Shown here piece by piece: positions 15,178-25,020 of a DNA stretch of 64,000 bases. Both the position numbers and the translations under genes were made by a program. The stretch is from Pseudomonas fragi (lineage in GTDB: Bacteria; Pseudomonadota; Gammaproteobacteria; Pseudomonadales; Pseudomonadaceae), in the NCBI RefSeq assembly GCF_025426255.1, contig NZ_CP104861.1, forward strand, positions 1,178,001 to 1,242,000, written 5' to 3'. Numbering within the stretch: the stretch's first letter is position 1; the number at the start of each line of letters is the position of its first letter. The notes under the pieces were generated by a model, which was given only the letters and a program-made list of their open reading frames with translations, made no database searches and was not told the origin of the DNA.

Positions 15178-18100
15178 ATGATCACGAATTTACCCCCCGT
15201 GCGCGGTCGAGCGCCGTTGCTGCTGTCCAATCTGCAGTGGGCTCAGAGAGAAGCGCTTTCTTATATATCTTCGCTCGCGCAGGCCAATTTTGCCGGGTTG
15301 AGCGAAGCGCAAAAATTCAGTTACCCCGTGCTTTATCGACAGGCGCAGGCAGCCCACAAGGCGGTCGATGAGGAACTCACGCGGGTCAAGGCCGATTTCA
15401 AGTCGGCGCATCTTGCGGTGCTCAAGTCCGAGCTTAAAACACTGCTGGGCGTGGATGTCGACCCCGAGCACGCCCGGATCTACACCCGCTATCGCGAAAA
15501 TACCGAGGAGGATCTGTTTGAGTACATGGCGCGTATCAGCGGTGGGCCGCCTGTTGCCCGCGAGCCCAAGTTCACCTTCAGCCCTTCGCGTGAACCACGT
15601 GCACTGGACCAGTCCAGATTCATTGAACACCTTCGCTCCGCCTCGTTGTGGGAGGCCGCTTGTGAGAACTTCAGCTACCGGACCGACTCGGTGTTACTCC
15701 GGCCCTACAGTTTTGAACAAGCCAGTTACATCGACTATGCCGAGGGTTTTACAGGCAGGCCTGCGGCCCCGTTTATCAAGATTGTGCGAACACTGGATTT
15801 GGGCACGAAGCTCAAGCATGCACTTGATCAGGCTTCAGGGGCTGATGGCTCTTTGATGCTGCTGGTAGTCGCAGCGGCTAAAGCCAGTCTTGAGTTCGAT
15901 CTACTGGAGGCTTACCGCAACAGCTTTGCGTCAAAGGTCAATCGTACGGATTACGAACGATTGCTCAGCATGTTGAAAGGCGACTCAACGCCTCATATAT
16001 GGCCGGTTTCAATGGGGCTTAAACCCCTGATACCGAAGCTTTACCCCCACGAGGCGACAGGCACGCGTGATGACGCCAATCTGTTGTTTGGCAACGACAG
16101 TAGCCTGGGGCTGGTGGGTACGGGCGAAGTTTCCCTGCCTTTGTTTCTTGTAAAAGTTCCGGAGGTGTCAGGCGTTTTCAGCTATTTCCCGCAGCGCCTG
16201 GGCGGCGCGTTGTTATGGCACAAGGATGTCGATCACGGGTTCAAGCAGTTTGTGCAGCAACTCAGGCACGACCACAGCAAAGGCCAGCTTGGTTGGTTCA
16301 TCAGGCATCTGGCGCTGAAAGACCTGGGGTTTTTTAACACGCTGCTGAGTGACGAGCCCAGACCTACAGGTATGACGTGGCTTGCAGGGGTTTTGCATGA
16401 CAGTTTTCGCAGTACCTTCCCCGAGCCCGACTTGAACAGTCTGCAACTGTATGTCGATATGCGCTCAAGCGGCTCTCAGCCTTTGGCCAAGAGGGTTGGA
16501 GAGCAGCAGACGCAGCGCTTGCGTTCCAATCTGGAACTGCTGGCCACCAGCAAGTCGGCATTGGATTGGCAAGCGTTCAAGGAGGCATTGTCCGACCTTG
16601 GCAGTGAGGTGCTGACAATGCTCATCACCCCCATGCCGGGTGGCGTCCTGGGGCTCAATAAAATCATGCTGGCCGCCATATTCGGCTCCCTGACCTACAG
16701 CCTTGTGCAAGGGGTGAAGGACGCCAGTGGCGGGCAGGCCAATACCTTCGCCAGTTCATTGGCCGACAGCGCAGACTTGCTGATCAGCGCCCGTTTGATG
16801 GGGGTTGCCACCAAGGCGCAGCGCCTGCGCAGGCAAAAAGTGTGGAGCACTCTTGGCCAGCCGCGAAAGGTTGTCGACCGGGCCGGTAACGTCGAACTGT
16901 GGCGGCCGGACCCGAGTGCTTACCCGCATTTTTCGGCTGCGTTTCTCGAAGGCCGGGTAGCCAATGCCCAGGGTGTACACGAGATCAATGGAAAGCTGTA
17001 TGCCAAGGTCCAGCAGGGCGACACTATCCTCGCAGTTGAAGTCATCCATGAGCCCCAGGCTCGGCATTACCTTCTCAAGACCGATAACCCCAGGGCATTC
17101 AGGCCGCCGGTGGCCTTTGATTCCGGCCAGCAGCTCTGGCGTCTGGCACTGGATGATGTGCAGAGCCTGGACGATAAACAGTTGCTGCAGCGCATGTTGC
17201 CGTCGGACGTGCCTGATTCGGCGCTGGTAGACATTGAACGGATGCTGAATATTACCGGCACCACCCGTGAGCAATTGCAAAATGCCTGGCAAGGCCAGTT
17301 GATTCCCGGCCCGTTGGCCGATGGCGTTCGTCGATTGCAGGCTGACCGGCTGCTTGAGCAAATCGTCAGTGATTTGCCGCGTCGCGGCGAAATGCCGGTC
17401 AACGCTGACAACACGGTCTTTTGCCTGTTGACCCAACTGCAACACTGGCCAGGCGACACGGTGCTCGATGTGTTCAGCCAGCAAGGGCAACTGCTTGAGT
17501 CCTATGGCAAGGATTACCGGCCCGGCACTTCGTTGAGACATATCGAGATCAAGCGTCTGGACCACGGCTCGTATGTGGCCAAAAACGATGTCACCCAAGG
17601 CAGTGCCCAGGTGGAGCAACTGTTCACGTTGATCCTCGACCAATTGCCAGAGGCTTCAGCACTTGGCCGCGACAACAATCCGCATCTGAGCCGGGCTGGG
17701 CGCATTGCCTCGGTACGCGAGCAAATTGCGCAGTTGGCCCGAGAGGACAAAACCCTGCTGTTCAAGGCGCTCACAGTGCTGGACGGGCATAAACGCAGCG
17801 ACCCGATTGCCAGCGCAGACCCCAGCAGAAAGTATTTGCCGCTGAGCTGCCCGCCACTCCATGACACCACAACCCCATTGCTGGCCAAGCTTCATCAGCT
17901 TAATGACGGACTGTCGATCGAAAGTCTTGAACCCTTACTGGCTGCGCACCCGTTCAGTCAGGCCCAGATTACGCAGGCTCTGGAGCACAGCGCACAGCCG
18001 TGGGCATTTACCCGCGCAGCCGGGCAATTGCAGACCAGGTTACGGGTGGATGCGGCGCTGGACGGGATTTATCACCGACGGGCCTACAACCCCGATATGG

Positions 18101-21100
18101 ATTTGTGGGCCCGTGAATTTGCCGCAGGTGTTTTGCGCGACAAGCTCAATCGCAGATTGGTGGTGATTGATCTGCCTGCCCCGACTTCCAAGGACTACAT
18201 ATCCACCGGGCCAGATGACCCCACAATCGTACTGCGCCATCACGGCAATGGTCTCTATGAAGTGGCTGACTTTCGTCGCGGGGAAGCGGCCACTTTTGGT
18301 TTGACCCCTGACAGTTTCTATCTGGCGATCAATCAGGTGCTGCGCCATCAGGAACGCATCGACTTGGGTGTAAATGCCCCCAGCGTACCGGGCCTGCGCC
18401 AGATTCTGGGCGATGCCATGCTTGCCCGGCGTCAGGCTGATGGCAAGGTTGATTTGTGGGACAACACTACTTTTCAATATGAGCGCAATGTAGTGGTGCC
18501 GCGTGATCAGCGGCCCGGCGAGGCAGGCCTTTACGATATCGGCGGCAACTACTATTTGCCTTTATATGGCGCGGTTTATCAGGTCGAGTTCGACACTACG
18601 ATCAACAAATGGCGCATGAAACACCCGAATAAAGTGGGGGTTAACGAGCCGACGCTGGAGCACAATTACGACGGCGCATGGCGCCAAACTATTGAGAATC
18701 CGTTGCAGTGGGCGGGGCTCAAACTGTTGCGAAGGCTACGCGCCCGGCCCGAGTCGATCAGTGATGAGATGGGCCATAAAATCATGGCTGTGAGCAATAT
18801 CGACGAGGGCGTTTTGCGTCAGGTGCACATCAACAACCTCACGCCACCGCCTTTGTTGATTGATACCTGGAAGCGTTTTCAGATCGAAAACGACATTCAG
18901 CGCTTCGTCCACCAAATGCAGGCGCATCACTCCCTGGCCGAAGCTCGCAGCGATCTTCCCCTGTTGCTGATACCCGACTTACCCGGCTGGCCAACTGACA
19001 AGGTGCTGCACATTGTCGACCAGCAAGGCAATACCCTGCAGGAGTATGGCGCTGTCCTGAACAGCAGCGCGTCTCGGATCAGGCTGACGATCAATGAAAC
19101 CGATAACGCCAGCCTGCTGTTGCGCGCGTTGCTCTCGCGCATGAGCCAGCCCGATACGTTGAGCCTGCTGGGCGAGTACAGCCCGGTTATCGAGGTGCGG
19201 ATGCTGGCGCTGGCTAAAAAAGTTGCCGCTCGTGTGCTCGAGCGCCAGACCAACGTGTTCAATTCGCTCTATGGACGGCAGGAGCGCAGCGCGGATCCCC
19301 ACGTGACTCTGGTTCAAAAAAGCTATCCGCAACTGCCCAAGAGCGTGATCGAGCACTTGCTCACGCATACCACGAGGCCAGAGCGAGCCAACTACTTCGA
19401 TAAAGACATGATTGCGCCGCGTTTCTCGGAACAGGTCGGTTGGACGGCAAGGGAGATACGCTTGACCCGCGCTTATGAAGGCTTGTTCCTGGGGGCCACA
19501 GCCACGCCTGACAGTGAAATGCTTTCCCTGCATATGCTGCAGTCATTGCCGGGCTGGCCGGCAAGCGTGAGGGTCGAAGTTCGGCGCAATGCAATCAGCG
19601 GTGAGCTGCTCGACAGTATCGGGGGGGCTGAGGCTGCCAGCGTGCGAGTGTTGGTCAAGCACGGTGGGCAGTATCTGGCTTGCTCGCCAGAGGGTCAGGC
19701 GCTCAATGCGCAGTCGGCGAACGACAACAATTTGCTGTCTTCGATTCTGCATGTGCTTGCACCGCAAGAGCGTGCGGTCATTGGGGTCAAGGATGTTGGC
19801 GACACCCCAGGCCTGGCAAAGAAAATCAGTGACCGGGCGATCAGTGACCGGGCAAATGTTCGAACGCTGCTGGGGCTGGAGCCACCTGCATCACCGCGTA
19901 AACCACCGATGAATGTGGATATGTCGTTTGTCGCGTATCCATTGACGCTCAGTATTGGCCACTCGGATCACTCCTTGTACTTGATGCGCGAAGTACAGAA
20001 CCTTTACCCGGCATGGAGCTACGCAAAAATTGTCAGTTATCTGGATGCGCTGGGGGGCACTGAGGTTTCCCGGCGGGCACTGGTGGCATCAAGCACAGCA
20101 CAATTCAAGGCGATGCAGGCCGAGCTGGATGCCTGGGAGCAAATCCAGCTTTACCCTACGGGTACTTCGCATATGGGCATGGCGGCGCCTGGCCACAGGC
20201 GCCAGGTCTGCGAGCGAATCAGGCGGGCATGGCGCAGGGAGTTGCAAATTGCCCGGGATACTGACGGCAGTACTATTGGGCCGATACTCGACTTTTATGG
20301 CCTTGATGTAGGCGACCTGCCCGCACTGAGCGGTGACTTGAGCCATGTCCGGGTGCTGAGAATGGACAGCATGAGTTTGCGTAACGGCTCGAACGAGTTT
20401 TTGGGCGGTTTTACGCAACTGCACACGCTTAACATGTCCGGCAATCGACTGATCAGCATACCTTCTGCTATCGCTGGCATGACGCAGTTGAGGTCGCTGG
20501 ATTTGTCGAGCAACCGGATTGTGCTCACCGCCCAGACTGCTCAGCAGCTTGCCACGGGTTCATTGCTTGAGGTACTGCATCTCAATGACAACCCATTGGG
20601 CGCTACACCGGATGTGAGTCGACTGTCGGCTTTACGCAATCTGAGCCTGCAAAACACCAACATTACCCAGTGGCCCAACGGGCTGTGGGCGCTGACTCAT
20701 GTGCTGTGGGCGAACCTTCGAAATAATCTGATCAGCAGCATCCCCGAGGCAGTTTTTAATGCGCCCCAAGCGGCCACCGCCAATGCTGTTACCAGCATCG
20801 CGGGTAACCCGATTTCTGTACAAAGCCGTGATCAGATCATCGCTTACTGGGTTAGAGGCGGCAGCGATTTTGGCTACGGCCCATCGATTGCCCATGCCAT
20901 GGATTTGGCTCAGGCCCAATCGTCGATAAACAATATTGCCCCGTGGCTGCCCCAGAGCCTGACCGATGCCCAAAAGCAGGCAAGGACGCAGCAGTGGACG
21001 TTGCTGCAGGCGGCGGGAGGCGCAGTTAAGGATTTTTTTGAAACTATCGCTTTATTTACCACCAGTCAGTTCTTGATTACGCCGCCTGCGTGGGAGCAAC

Positions 21101-21792
21101 TGACAGGCCGGGTATGGACACTCGTCGAGCAAATGCTGGCGAATACCCAGCTGCGTGACTCGCTGCTGAGCAGAGTATTTCGTGAGGAGCGAAGCTGCGG
21201 TGATGGCGCCATGGTGCTGTTGGAAAACATGGAAGTCCAAGTGCTGATTCATGAGGCGCTGAATAATGCAGGCGAGGTAGGACGTGAAGCTGAGCTTTTC
21301 AAACTGGCCAAGCGGTTGTTCCGTCTAAGGCAAGTCGACCAGTTTTCCGACGCCGAGGTCAGGAAGCGCGTAGCGGCGGGTGGCAACCCCGATGCGGCCG
21401 AAGTCATACTTTTTTTTCGGGTAAAACTGGCTGAGACGCTTGATTTACCGACCCGGGCGAGGTCAATGCTGTACGAATCCACGGTGGGGGTTTCTGCCCA
21501 GCAGCTTGCCGAGGCCCGAGACAGTGTGCTGGCTCTGGATGGTAGCCCGGCGTTCATGCACTCGATCATGTACGAGGTTTTTTGGCGGCGTTTCCTGGAA
21601 AGTACTTATGCCGACCGCTTCGCTGCCATCGAAGCCGACTTCCAGCGCGATTACCAACAACTCTCCGAGGAGCCCGGACTGTCGGACGAAGCAGAGTTGC
21701 AAAGAGGTTCAGAACTCGCATCTGTTCGGGATCAGAAGCTCAATCTGCTGATCGAAGAGCTGACTCGGCGGGCTTATCAGGCCAGCGAATAA
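15178..21792 (+). CDS. Giant LRR-NEL protein, predicted E3 ubiquitin ligase effector
   Basis: The start at 15178 (MITNLPPVRG) has CGGAAT upstream; an in-frame ATG at 15082 has no ribosome binding site. The 2204-residue protein has a long alpha-rich N-terminal part of the kind found in large Pseudomonas proteins labelled dermonecrotic toxin; a hydrophobic stretch near 490-515; three modules around an LPGWP-type motif near residues 755, 1267 and 1457; leucine-rich repeats at about 1723-1865 (LHTLNMSGNRL, LRSLDLSSNRI, LEVLHLNDNPL); and a C-terminal NEL domain with probable catalytic Cys2007 in ERSCGDGAMVLLENM, matching the Cys-x-Asp of IpaH/SspH. NEL enzymes transfer ubiquitin to host proteins. 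No signal peptide or secretion genes are seen here, so the export route is unknown. Confidence 0.85.
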   Translation: MITNLPPVRGRAPLLLSNLQWAQREALSYISSLAQANFAGLSEAQKFSYPVLYRQAQAAHKAVDEELTRVKADFKSAHLAVLKSELKTLLGVDVDPEHARIYTRYRENTEEDLFEYMARISGGPPVAREPKFTFSPSREPRALDQSRFIEHLRSASLWEAACENFSYRTDSVLLRPYSFEQASYIDYAEGFTGRPAAPFIKIVRTLDLGTKLKHALDQASGADGSLMLLVVAAAKASLEFDLLEAYRNSFASKVNRTDYERLLSMLKGDSTPHIWPVSMGLKPLIPKLYPHEATGTRDDANLLFGNDSSLGLVGTGEVSLPLFLVKVPEVSGVFSYFPQRLGGALLWHKDVDHGFKQFVQQLRHDHSKGQLGWFIRHLALKDLGFFNTLLSDEPRPTGMTWLAGVLHDSFRSTFPEPDLNSLQLYVDMRSSGSQPLAKRVGEQQTQRLRSNLELLATSKSALDWQAFKEALSDLGSEVLTMLITPMPGGVLGLNKIMLAAIFGSLTYSLVQGVKDASGGQANTFASSLADSADLLISARLMGVATKAQRLRRQKVWSTLGQPRKVVDRAGNVELWRPDPSAYPHFSAAFLEGRVANAQGVHEINGKLYAKVQQGDTILAVEVIHEPQARHYLLKTDNPRAFRPPVAFDSGQQLWRLALDDVQSLDDKQLLQRMLPSDVPDSALVDIERMLNITGTTREQLQNAWQGQLIPGPLADGVRRLQADRLLEQIVSDLPRRGEMPVNADNTVFCLLTQLQHWPGDTVLDVFSQQGQLLESYGKDYRPGTSLRHIEIKRLDHGSYVAKNDVTQGSAQVEQLFTLILDQLPEASALGRDNNPHLSRAGRIASVREQIAQLAREDKTLLFKALTVLDGHKRSDPIASADPSRKYLPLSCPPLHDTTTPLLAKLHQLNDGLSIESLEPLLAAHPFSQAQITQALEHSAQPWAFTRAAGQLQTRLRVDAALDGIYHRRAYNPDMDLWAREFAAGVLRDKLNRRLVVIDLPAPTSKDYISTGPDDPTIVLRHHGNGLYEVADFRRGEAATFGLTPDSFYLAINQVLRHQERIDLGVNAPSVPGLRQILGDAMLARRQADGKVDLWDNTTFQYERNVVVPRDQRPGEAGLYDIGGNYYLPLYGAVYQVEFDTTINKWRMKHPNKVGVNEPTLEHNYDGAWRQTIENPLQWAGLKLLRRLRARPESISDEMGHKIMAVSNIDEGVLRQVHINNLTPPPLLIDTWKRFQIENDIQRFVHQMQAHHSLAEARSDLPLLLIPDLPGWPTDKVLHIVDQQGNTLQEYGAVLNSSASRIRLTINETDNASLLLRALLSRMSQPDTLSLLGEYSPVIEVRMLALAKKVAARVLERQTNVFNSLYGRQERSADPHVTLVQKSYPQLPKSVIEHLLTHTTRPERANYFDKDMIAPRFSEQVGWTAREIRLTRAYEGLFLGATATPDSEMLSLHMLQSLPGWPASVRVEVRRNAISGELLDSIGGAEAASVRVLVKHGGQYLACSPEGQALNAQSANDNNLLSSILHVLAPQERAVIGVKDVGDTPGLAKKISDRAISDRANVRTLLGLEPPASPRKPPMNVDMSFVAYPLTLSIGHSDHSLYLMREVQNLYPAWSYAKIVSYLDALGGTEVSRRALVASSTAQFKAMQAELDAWEQIQLYPTGTSHMGMAAPGHRRQVCERIRRAWRRELQIARDTDGSTIGPILDFYGLDVGDLPALSGDLSHVRVLRMDSMSLRNGSNEFLGGFTQLHTLNMSGNRLISIPSAIAGMTQLRSLDLSSNRIVLTAQTAQQLATGSLLEVLHLNDNPLGATPDVSRLSALRNLSLQNTNITQWPNGLWALTHVLWANLRNNLISSIPEAVFNAPQAATANAVTSIAGNPISVQSRDQIIAYWVRGGSDFGYGPSIAHAMDLAQAQSSINNIAPWLPQSLTDAQKQARTQQWTLLQAAGGAVKDFFETIALFTTSQFLITPPAWEQLTGRVWTLVEQMLANTQLRDSLLSRVFREERSCGDGAMVLLENMEVQVLIHEALNNAGEVGREAELFKLAKRLFRLRQVDQFSDAEVRKRVAAGGNPDAAEVILFFRVKLAETLDLPTRARSMLYESTVGVSAQQLAEARDSVLALDGSPAFMHSIMYEVFWRRFLESTYADRFAAIEADFQRDYQQLSEEPGLSDEAELQRGSELASVRDQKLNLLIEELTRRAYQASE

Positions 21793-21816
21793 TTGAAGCT
21801 GTGGCTGGTCCCGAAA

Positions 21817-22569
21817 TCAGGCGACAGGGTGGGTGTTCCCCCTGATCGCCACCACACTCAGCAACTGCCCTTCAAACAGACAAAATTGCGCGTCCAGCTC
21901 GCGCCCGTGTTGCCACTCAGGCGACAGGTCGGTGAGCAAGCGCAGGCGTACCTGGCCTTCGGGTGACCAACTCAGTACTTCAGCGTGTTCAAAGTAGAAG
22001 CGTTTTTGCACCAGCGGGAACAGTGCCTTGAACAGGCTTTCCTTGACCGAAAACGTCAGTGTGACCAGTAGGGCGATCTGCTCGGCAGGCCCGGCGGCCA
22101 TCCGCACAAGTTCGTCCGGGGTGAGGATTTCCTTGGCCAGACGCTGGGCACGCTCGGTACTGAGCAGTTTTTCCAGATCTATGCCCAAGCCTTGCCAGTC
22201 ACGTTTAAGCGCGACGATAGCCGCCGCGCGGCCGTTACTGTGGGTAATGGCGCCAGTGATATGTGTTGGCCAGACGGGGGCCCGGTCTTCGCCAATGCTC
22301 GGAGTGGCGCGGGTGTCGTCCAATTGCAGCAGGGCTGCGCGGGCGCAGAGTCGCCCGGCCAGAAATTCGGCTTGGCGTTTGGCCACCGAGCGTTGAATAC
22401 TCGCAGGCATTTCAATGGCGCTACGGGCAAAGTCGCCAGTTGCGAGTTGTGAAGGATTGAAGTCGGTGCTCAGCCATACGCTGGCGGGCAGTGCCTGAGG
22501 CAATGGCCAGTCAGCGCGCAGAGGCGTGCAGCAGGCAGGCAGGGCGGGAAGTCGGTTCATGCCGAGCAT
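21817..22569 (-). CDS. pcpS: 4'-phosphopantetheinyl transferase, PcpS type
   Basis: The 250-residue protein moves 4'-phosphopantetheine from CoA to carrier proteins of fatty acid, siderophore and peptide synthesis. It is of the EntD/Sfp class: RQAEFLAGRLCARAAL, the conserved GEDRAPVWP, the magnesium motif GIDLEKLL (Gly-x-Asp-x-Glu) and FSVKESLFKALFP (Trp/Phe-x-x-Lys-Glu). These agree closely with PcpS, the single broad-range enzyme of P. aeruginosa. A second ATG three codons in (22560) is an equally good start. It converges on the NEL gene with 24 bases between stops. Confidence 0.92.
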   Translation of the reverse strand: MLGMNRLPALPACCTPLRADWPLPQALPASVWLSTDFNPSQLATGDFARSAIEMPASIQRSVAKRQAEFLAGRLCARAALLQLDDTRATPSIGEDRAPVWPTHITGAITHSNGRAAAIVALKRDWQGLGIDLEKLLSTERAQRLAKEILTPDELVRMAAGPAEQIALLVTLTFSVKESLFKALFPLVQKRFYFEHAEVLSWSPEGQVRLRLLTDLSPEWQHGRELDAQFCLFEGQLLSVVAIRGNTHPVA

Positions 22570-22692
22570 TGTGCCGGGGCTTGGTCCGGCTGTGCAATTG
22601 TTCAGAGTATGTTCAGGGCGTACGACTTACTGTGTAGCTAGGCTATAGAGGACACACGTCCTTCGTGACGCGGATTGGCTTGGGAGAGCGCG

Positions 22693-23370
22693 ATGAAATT
22701 GCTGGTGGTTGAAGATGAGGCGTTGCTGCGCCATCACTTGCAAACCCGTCTGACAGAAAGCGGCCATGTGGTCGAGTCGGTAGCCAATGCCGAAGAGGCG
22801 TTGTACCAGACCGAGCAGTTCAATCATGACTTGGCGATGATTGATTTGGGCTTGCCGGGGCTCGGTGGCCTGGAACTGATTCGACAGCTGCGCGCCCGGG
22901 GCAAGACGTTTCCGATCCTGATTCTCACGGCACGGGGCAACTGGCAGGACAAGGTCGAAGGGCTGGCTGCGGGGGCTGACGATTACGTGGTCAAACCGTT
23001 TCAGTTTGAAGAGCTTGAAGCGCGTCTCAATGCGTTGCTGCGCCGCTCCAGTGGCTTTACCCAGTCAACCATCGTGGCGGGTGCACTGGTGCTGGACATC
23101 AACCGCAAGCAAGCAGTGCTCGATGGTGAGCCGCTGGCGTTGACTGCTTATGAATACCGGATTCTTGAATACCTGATGCGCCATCACCAGCAAGTGGTGG
23201 CCAAGGACCGACTGATGGAACAGCTGTACCCGGATGACGAGGAACGTGATCCGAATGTGATCGAGGTGCTGGTCGGGCGCCTGCGACGCAAGCTTGAGGG
23301 GGCAAACGGCTTTAAGCCAATCGATACGGTTCGCGGTCTGGGGTATCTGTTTACTGAGCGCTGCCGATGA
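22693..23370 (+). CDS. OmpR/PhoP-family response regulator
   Basis: The start at 22693 follows GGGAGA; an upstream in-frame codon at 22675 is rejected. The 225-residue protein has a receiver domain (phosphoacceptor Asp51 in LAMIDLGLPGLGG, Lys in VVKPFQFEELEAR) and a winged-helix effector domain (RDPNVIEVLVGRLRRKL, DTVRGLGYLF). The kinase gene overlaps its stop by four bases (ATGA). The pair resembles PhoP/PhoQ and, from memory of P. aeruginosa order near pcpS, PA1157/PA1158. Magnesium or cationic peptide sensing is a guess by similarity. Confidence 0.92.
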   Translation: MKLLVVEDEALLRHHLQTRLTESGHVVESVANAEEALYQTEQFNHDLAMIDLGLPGLGGLELIRQLRARGKTFPILILTARGNWQDKVEGLAAGADDYVVKPFQFEELEARLNALLRRSSGFTQSTIVAGALVLDINRKQAVLDGEPLALTAYEYRILEYLMRHHQQVVAKDRLMEQLYPDDEERDPNVIEVLVGRLRRKLEGANGFKPIDTVRGLGYLFTERCR

Positions 23371-24719
23371 TTCGTTCGCTTCGCGTTCGATTGATGCTGG
23401 CGGCAACCTTGTTGGCCGTGTTGTTTATGCTGGCGTTGCTGCCAGCGATGCAGGGAGCGTTCAGTTTGGCGCTCAAGGACGCTATTGAGCAACGTTTGGC
23501 GTCGGATGTAACCACGCTGATTTCAGCGGCAAAGATGGAGAAAAATCGCCTGAAAATGCCGGAGCTGTTGCCGGATGAGCAATTCGACCTGCCGGACAGC
23601 CGCGTGCTTGGCTACATCTATGACCGCGAGGGGCACCTGGTGTGGCGGTCGCGGGCGACGCAAGAAGAAACCATCAACTACAGGCCGCGCTATGACGGGC
23701 GCGGCAACGAGTTTGCGAGTATTCGCGAAGACAATGGCGAAGAGTTTTTTGTCTACGATGTAGAGGTCAAGTTGCTAGGCGGCAAGAGTGCCGCCTTCAG
23801 CTTTGTTGCCTTGCAACCGATGCGCGAATACAACCTGACACTGGCAGGCTTGCGCGAAAATCTTTACCTGGGCTTCGGCGCCGCTTTGGTTGTGCTGCTG
23901 GCATTGCTATGGATTGGTCTGACGTGGGGGTTACGTGCCTTGCGACGTTTGAGTCAGGAACTGGATGAAATCGAGACCGGCAAGCGCGAGAGTCTCAGCG
24001 AGCAGCACCCTCGGGAGTTGTTGCGTCTGACCGGCTCGCTGAACCGTTTGCTGCAAAGCGAACGCGAGCAGCGTACGCGTTATCGCGATTCGCTCGACGA
24101 CCTGGCCCATAGCCTGAAAACGCCCTTGGCTGTATTGCAGGGGGTGAGTGAAAGTATGGCTCAGCGCCCGGCAGAGCGTGATCAGGCCTGGGTACTGCAA
24201 AGCCAGATCGAGCGCATGAATCAGCAAATTGGCTATCAGTTGCAACGGGCCAGCTTGCGTAAAAGCGGTCTGGTACGTCATCAGGTCGAGCTGCTGCCGG
24301 TGGTGCAAAGCCTGTGCAACACGCTGGACAAGGTGTACCGCGACAAGCGGGTCAAGATCAGTTTTGACATTCCGGAGCTGAGCCATGTACCAATCGAACA
24401 GAATGCCTTGCTGGAACTGTTGGGTAACCTGCTGGAGAACGCCTACAGGCTGTGTCTGAGCCAGGTACGCATCAGCTTTCACCGTAATATTCACGGGATT
24501 GAGGTGTGCGTGGAAGACGATGGCCCGGGTGTGCCGCCGGATCAGCGCGCGCGGATCCTGCAACGCGGCGAACGCCTGGATCGTCAGCATCCGGGGCAGG
24601 GCATTGGTCTGGCAGTGGTCAAGGACATCATTGAAAGCTATGACGCCACCTTGACCCTGAATGATTCGTCGTTGGGCGGGGCGGCGTTCCGGATTCATTT
24701 TCCGGCGGTGGTCCTGTAG
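23367..24719 (+). CDS. PhoQ-like sensor histidine kinase
   Basis: The 450-residue inner-membrane kinase starts in a 4-base overlap with its regulator gene. It has a first helix (about 9-28), a periplasmic domain of about 135 residues, a second helix (about 172-192), a HAMP-like linker, a phosphoacceptor helix DDLAHSLKTPLAVLQG that matches the PhoQ box, and an ATPase domain with EDDGPGVPPDQR and GQGIGLAVVKD. The ligand cannot be told. The gene's stop codon TAG lies inside the left arm of a REPIN element, so the last residues abut the repeat. Confidence 0.91.
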   Translation: MIRSLRVRLMLAATLLAVLFMLALLPAMQGAFSLALKDAIEQRLASDVTTLISAAKMEKNRLKMPELLPDEQFDLPDSRVLGYIYDREGHLVWRSRATQEETINYRPRYDGRGNEFASIREDNGEEFFVYDVEVKLLGGKSAAFSFVALQPMREYNLTLAGLRENLYLGFGAALVVLLALLWIGLTWGLRALRRLSQELDEIETGKRESLSEQHPRELLRLTGSLNRLLQSEREQRTRYRDSLDDLAHSLKTPLAVLQGVSESMAQRPAERDQAWVLQSQIERMNQQIGYQLQRASLRKSGLVRHQVELLPVVQSLCNTLDKVYRDKRVKISFDIPELSHVPIEQNALLELLGNLLENAYRLCLSQVRISFHRNIHGIEVCVEDDGPGVPPDQRARILQRGERLDRQHPGQGIGLAVVKDIIESYDATLTLNDSSLGGAAFRIHFPAVVL

Positions 24720-24863
24720 CAGCTGCCGAAGGAACGAGGCTGCGTTCGATTGCGAAGCAATCGTAAAATCTGTGTCCGCGGTTTAACTGAAAGACCGTGA
24801 TCTCTGGTTTTACGACGGCTTCGCCGCCGAACGCAGCCTCGCTGCGCTCCTCAGCGGCTACAG
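24715..24863. repeat. Long REPIN-like element, copy 3 of 3
   Basis: Outer arms GTAGCAGCTGCCGAAGGAAC and GCTGCGCTCCTCAGCGGCTAC close a 149-base imperfect palindrome. The right arm is degenerate compared with the copies at 806 and 8738. The element begins inside the last codons of the sensor kinase gene and supplies its stop. A separate 14-base perfect palindrome GGCGGATATCCGCC follows at 24887-24900. Confidence 0.75.
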
Positions 24864-24949
24864 AGATACTTCAAGCCTGCTCGCGAGGCGGATATCCGCC
24901 ATCTAACCCGCCCCCACGACCTGAATGGGCGGAATCCCGCCAAATGCTG

Positions 24950-24986
24950 TCCTACAAAATCAGTCTGTAATTTCCTACAAGATCAG
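24950..24986. promoter_or_regulatory. Candidate activator sites upstream of dctA
   Basis: TCCTACAAAATCAG (24950-24963) and TCCTACAAGATCAG (24973-24986) are direct repeats 23 bases apart, about 35 to 70 bases upstream of the dctA -24 element. That is where a DctD-type enhancer protein would bind. Assignment is inference from position. Confidence 0.35.
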
Positions 24987-25020
24987 GCGCTATAGGCCAT
25001 TGAGGGGTTTTTGCCCAATG

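Noticed and set aside
24887..24900. Palindrome GGCGGATATCCGCC as an operator for dctA
   Set aside because: It lies over 120 bases from the promoter in REP-like surroundings, and no regulator is linked to it.
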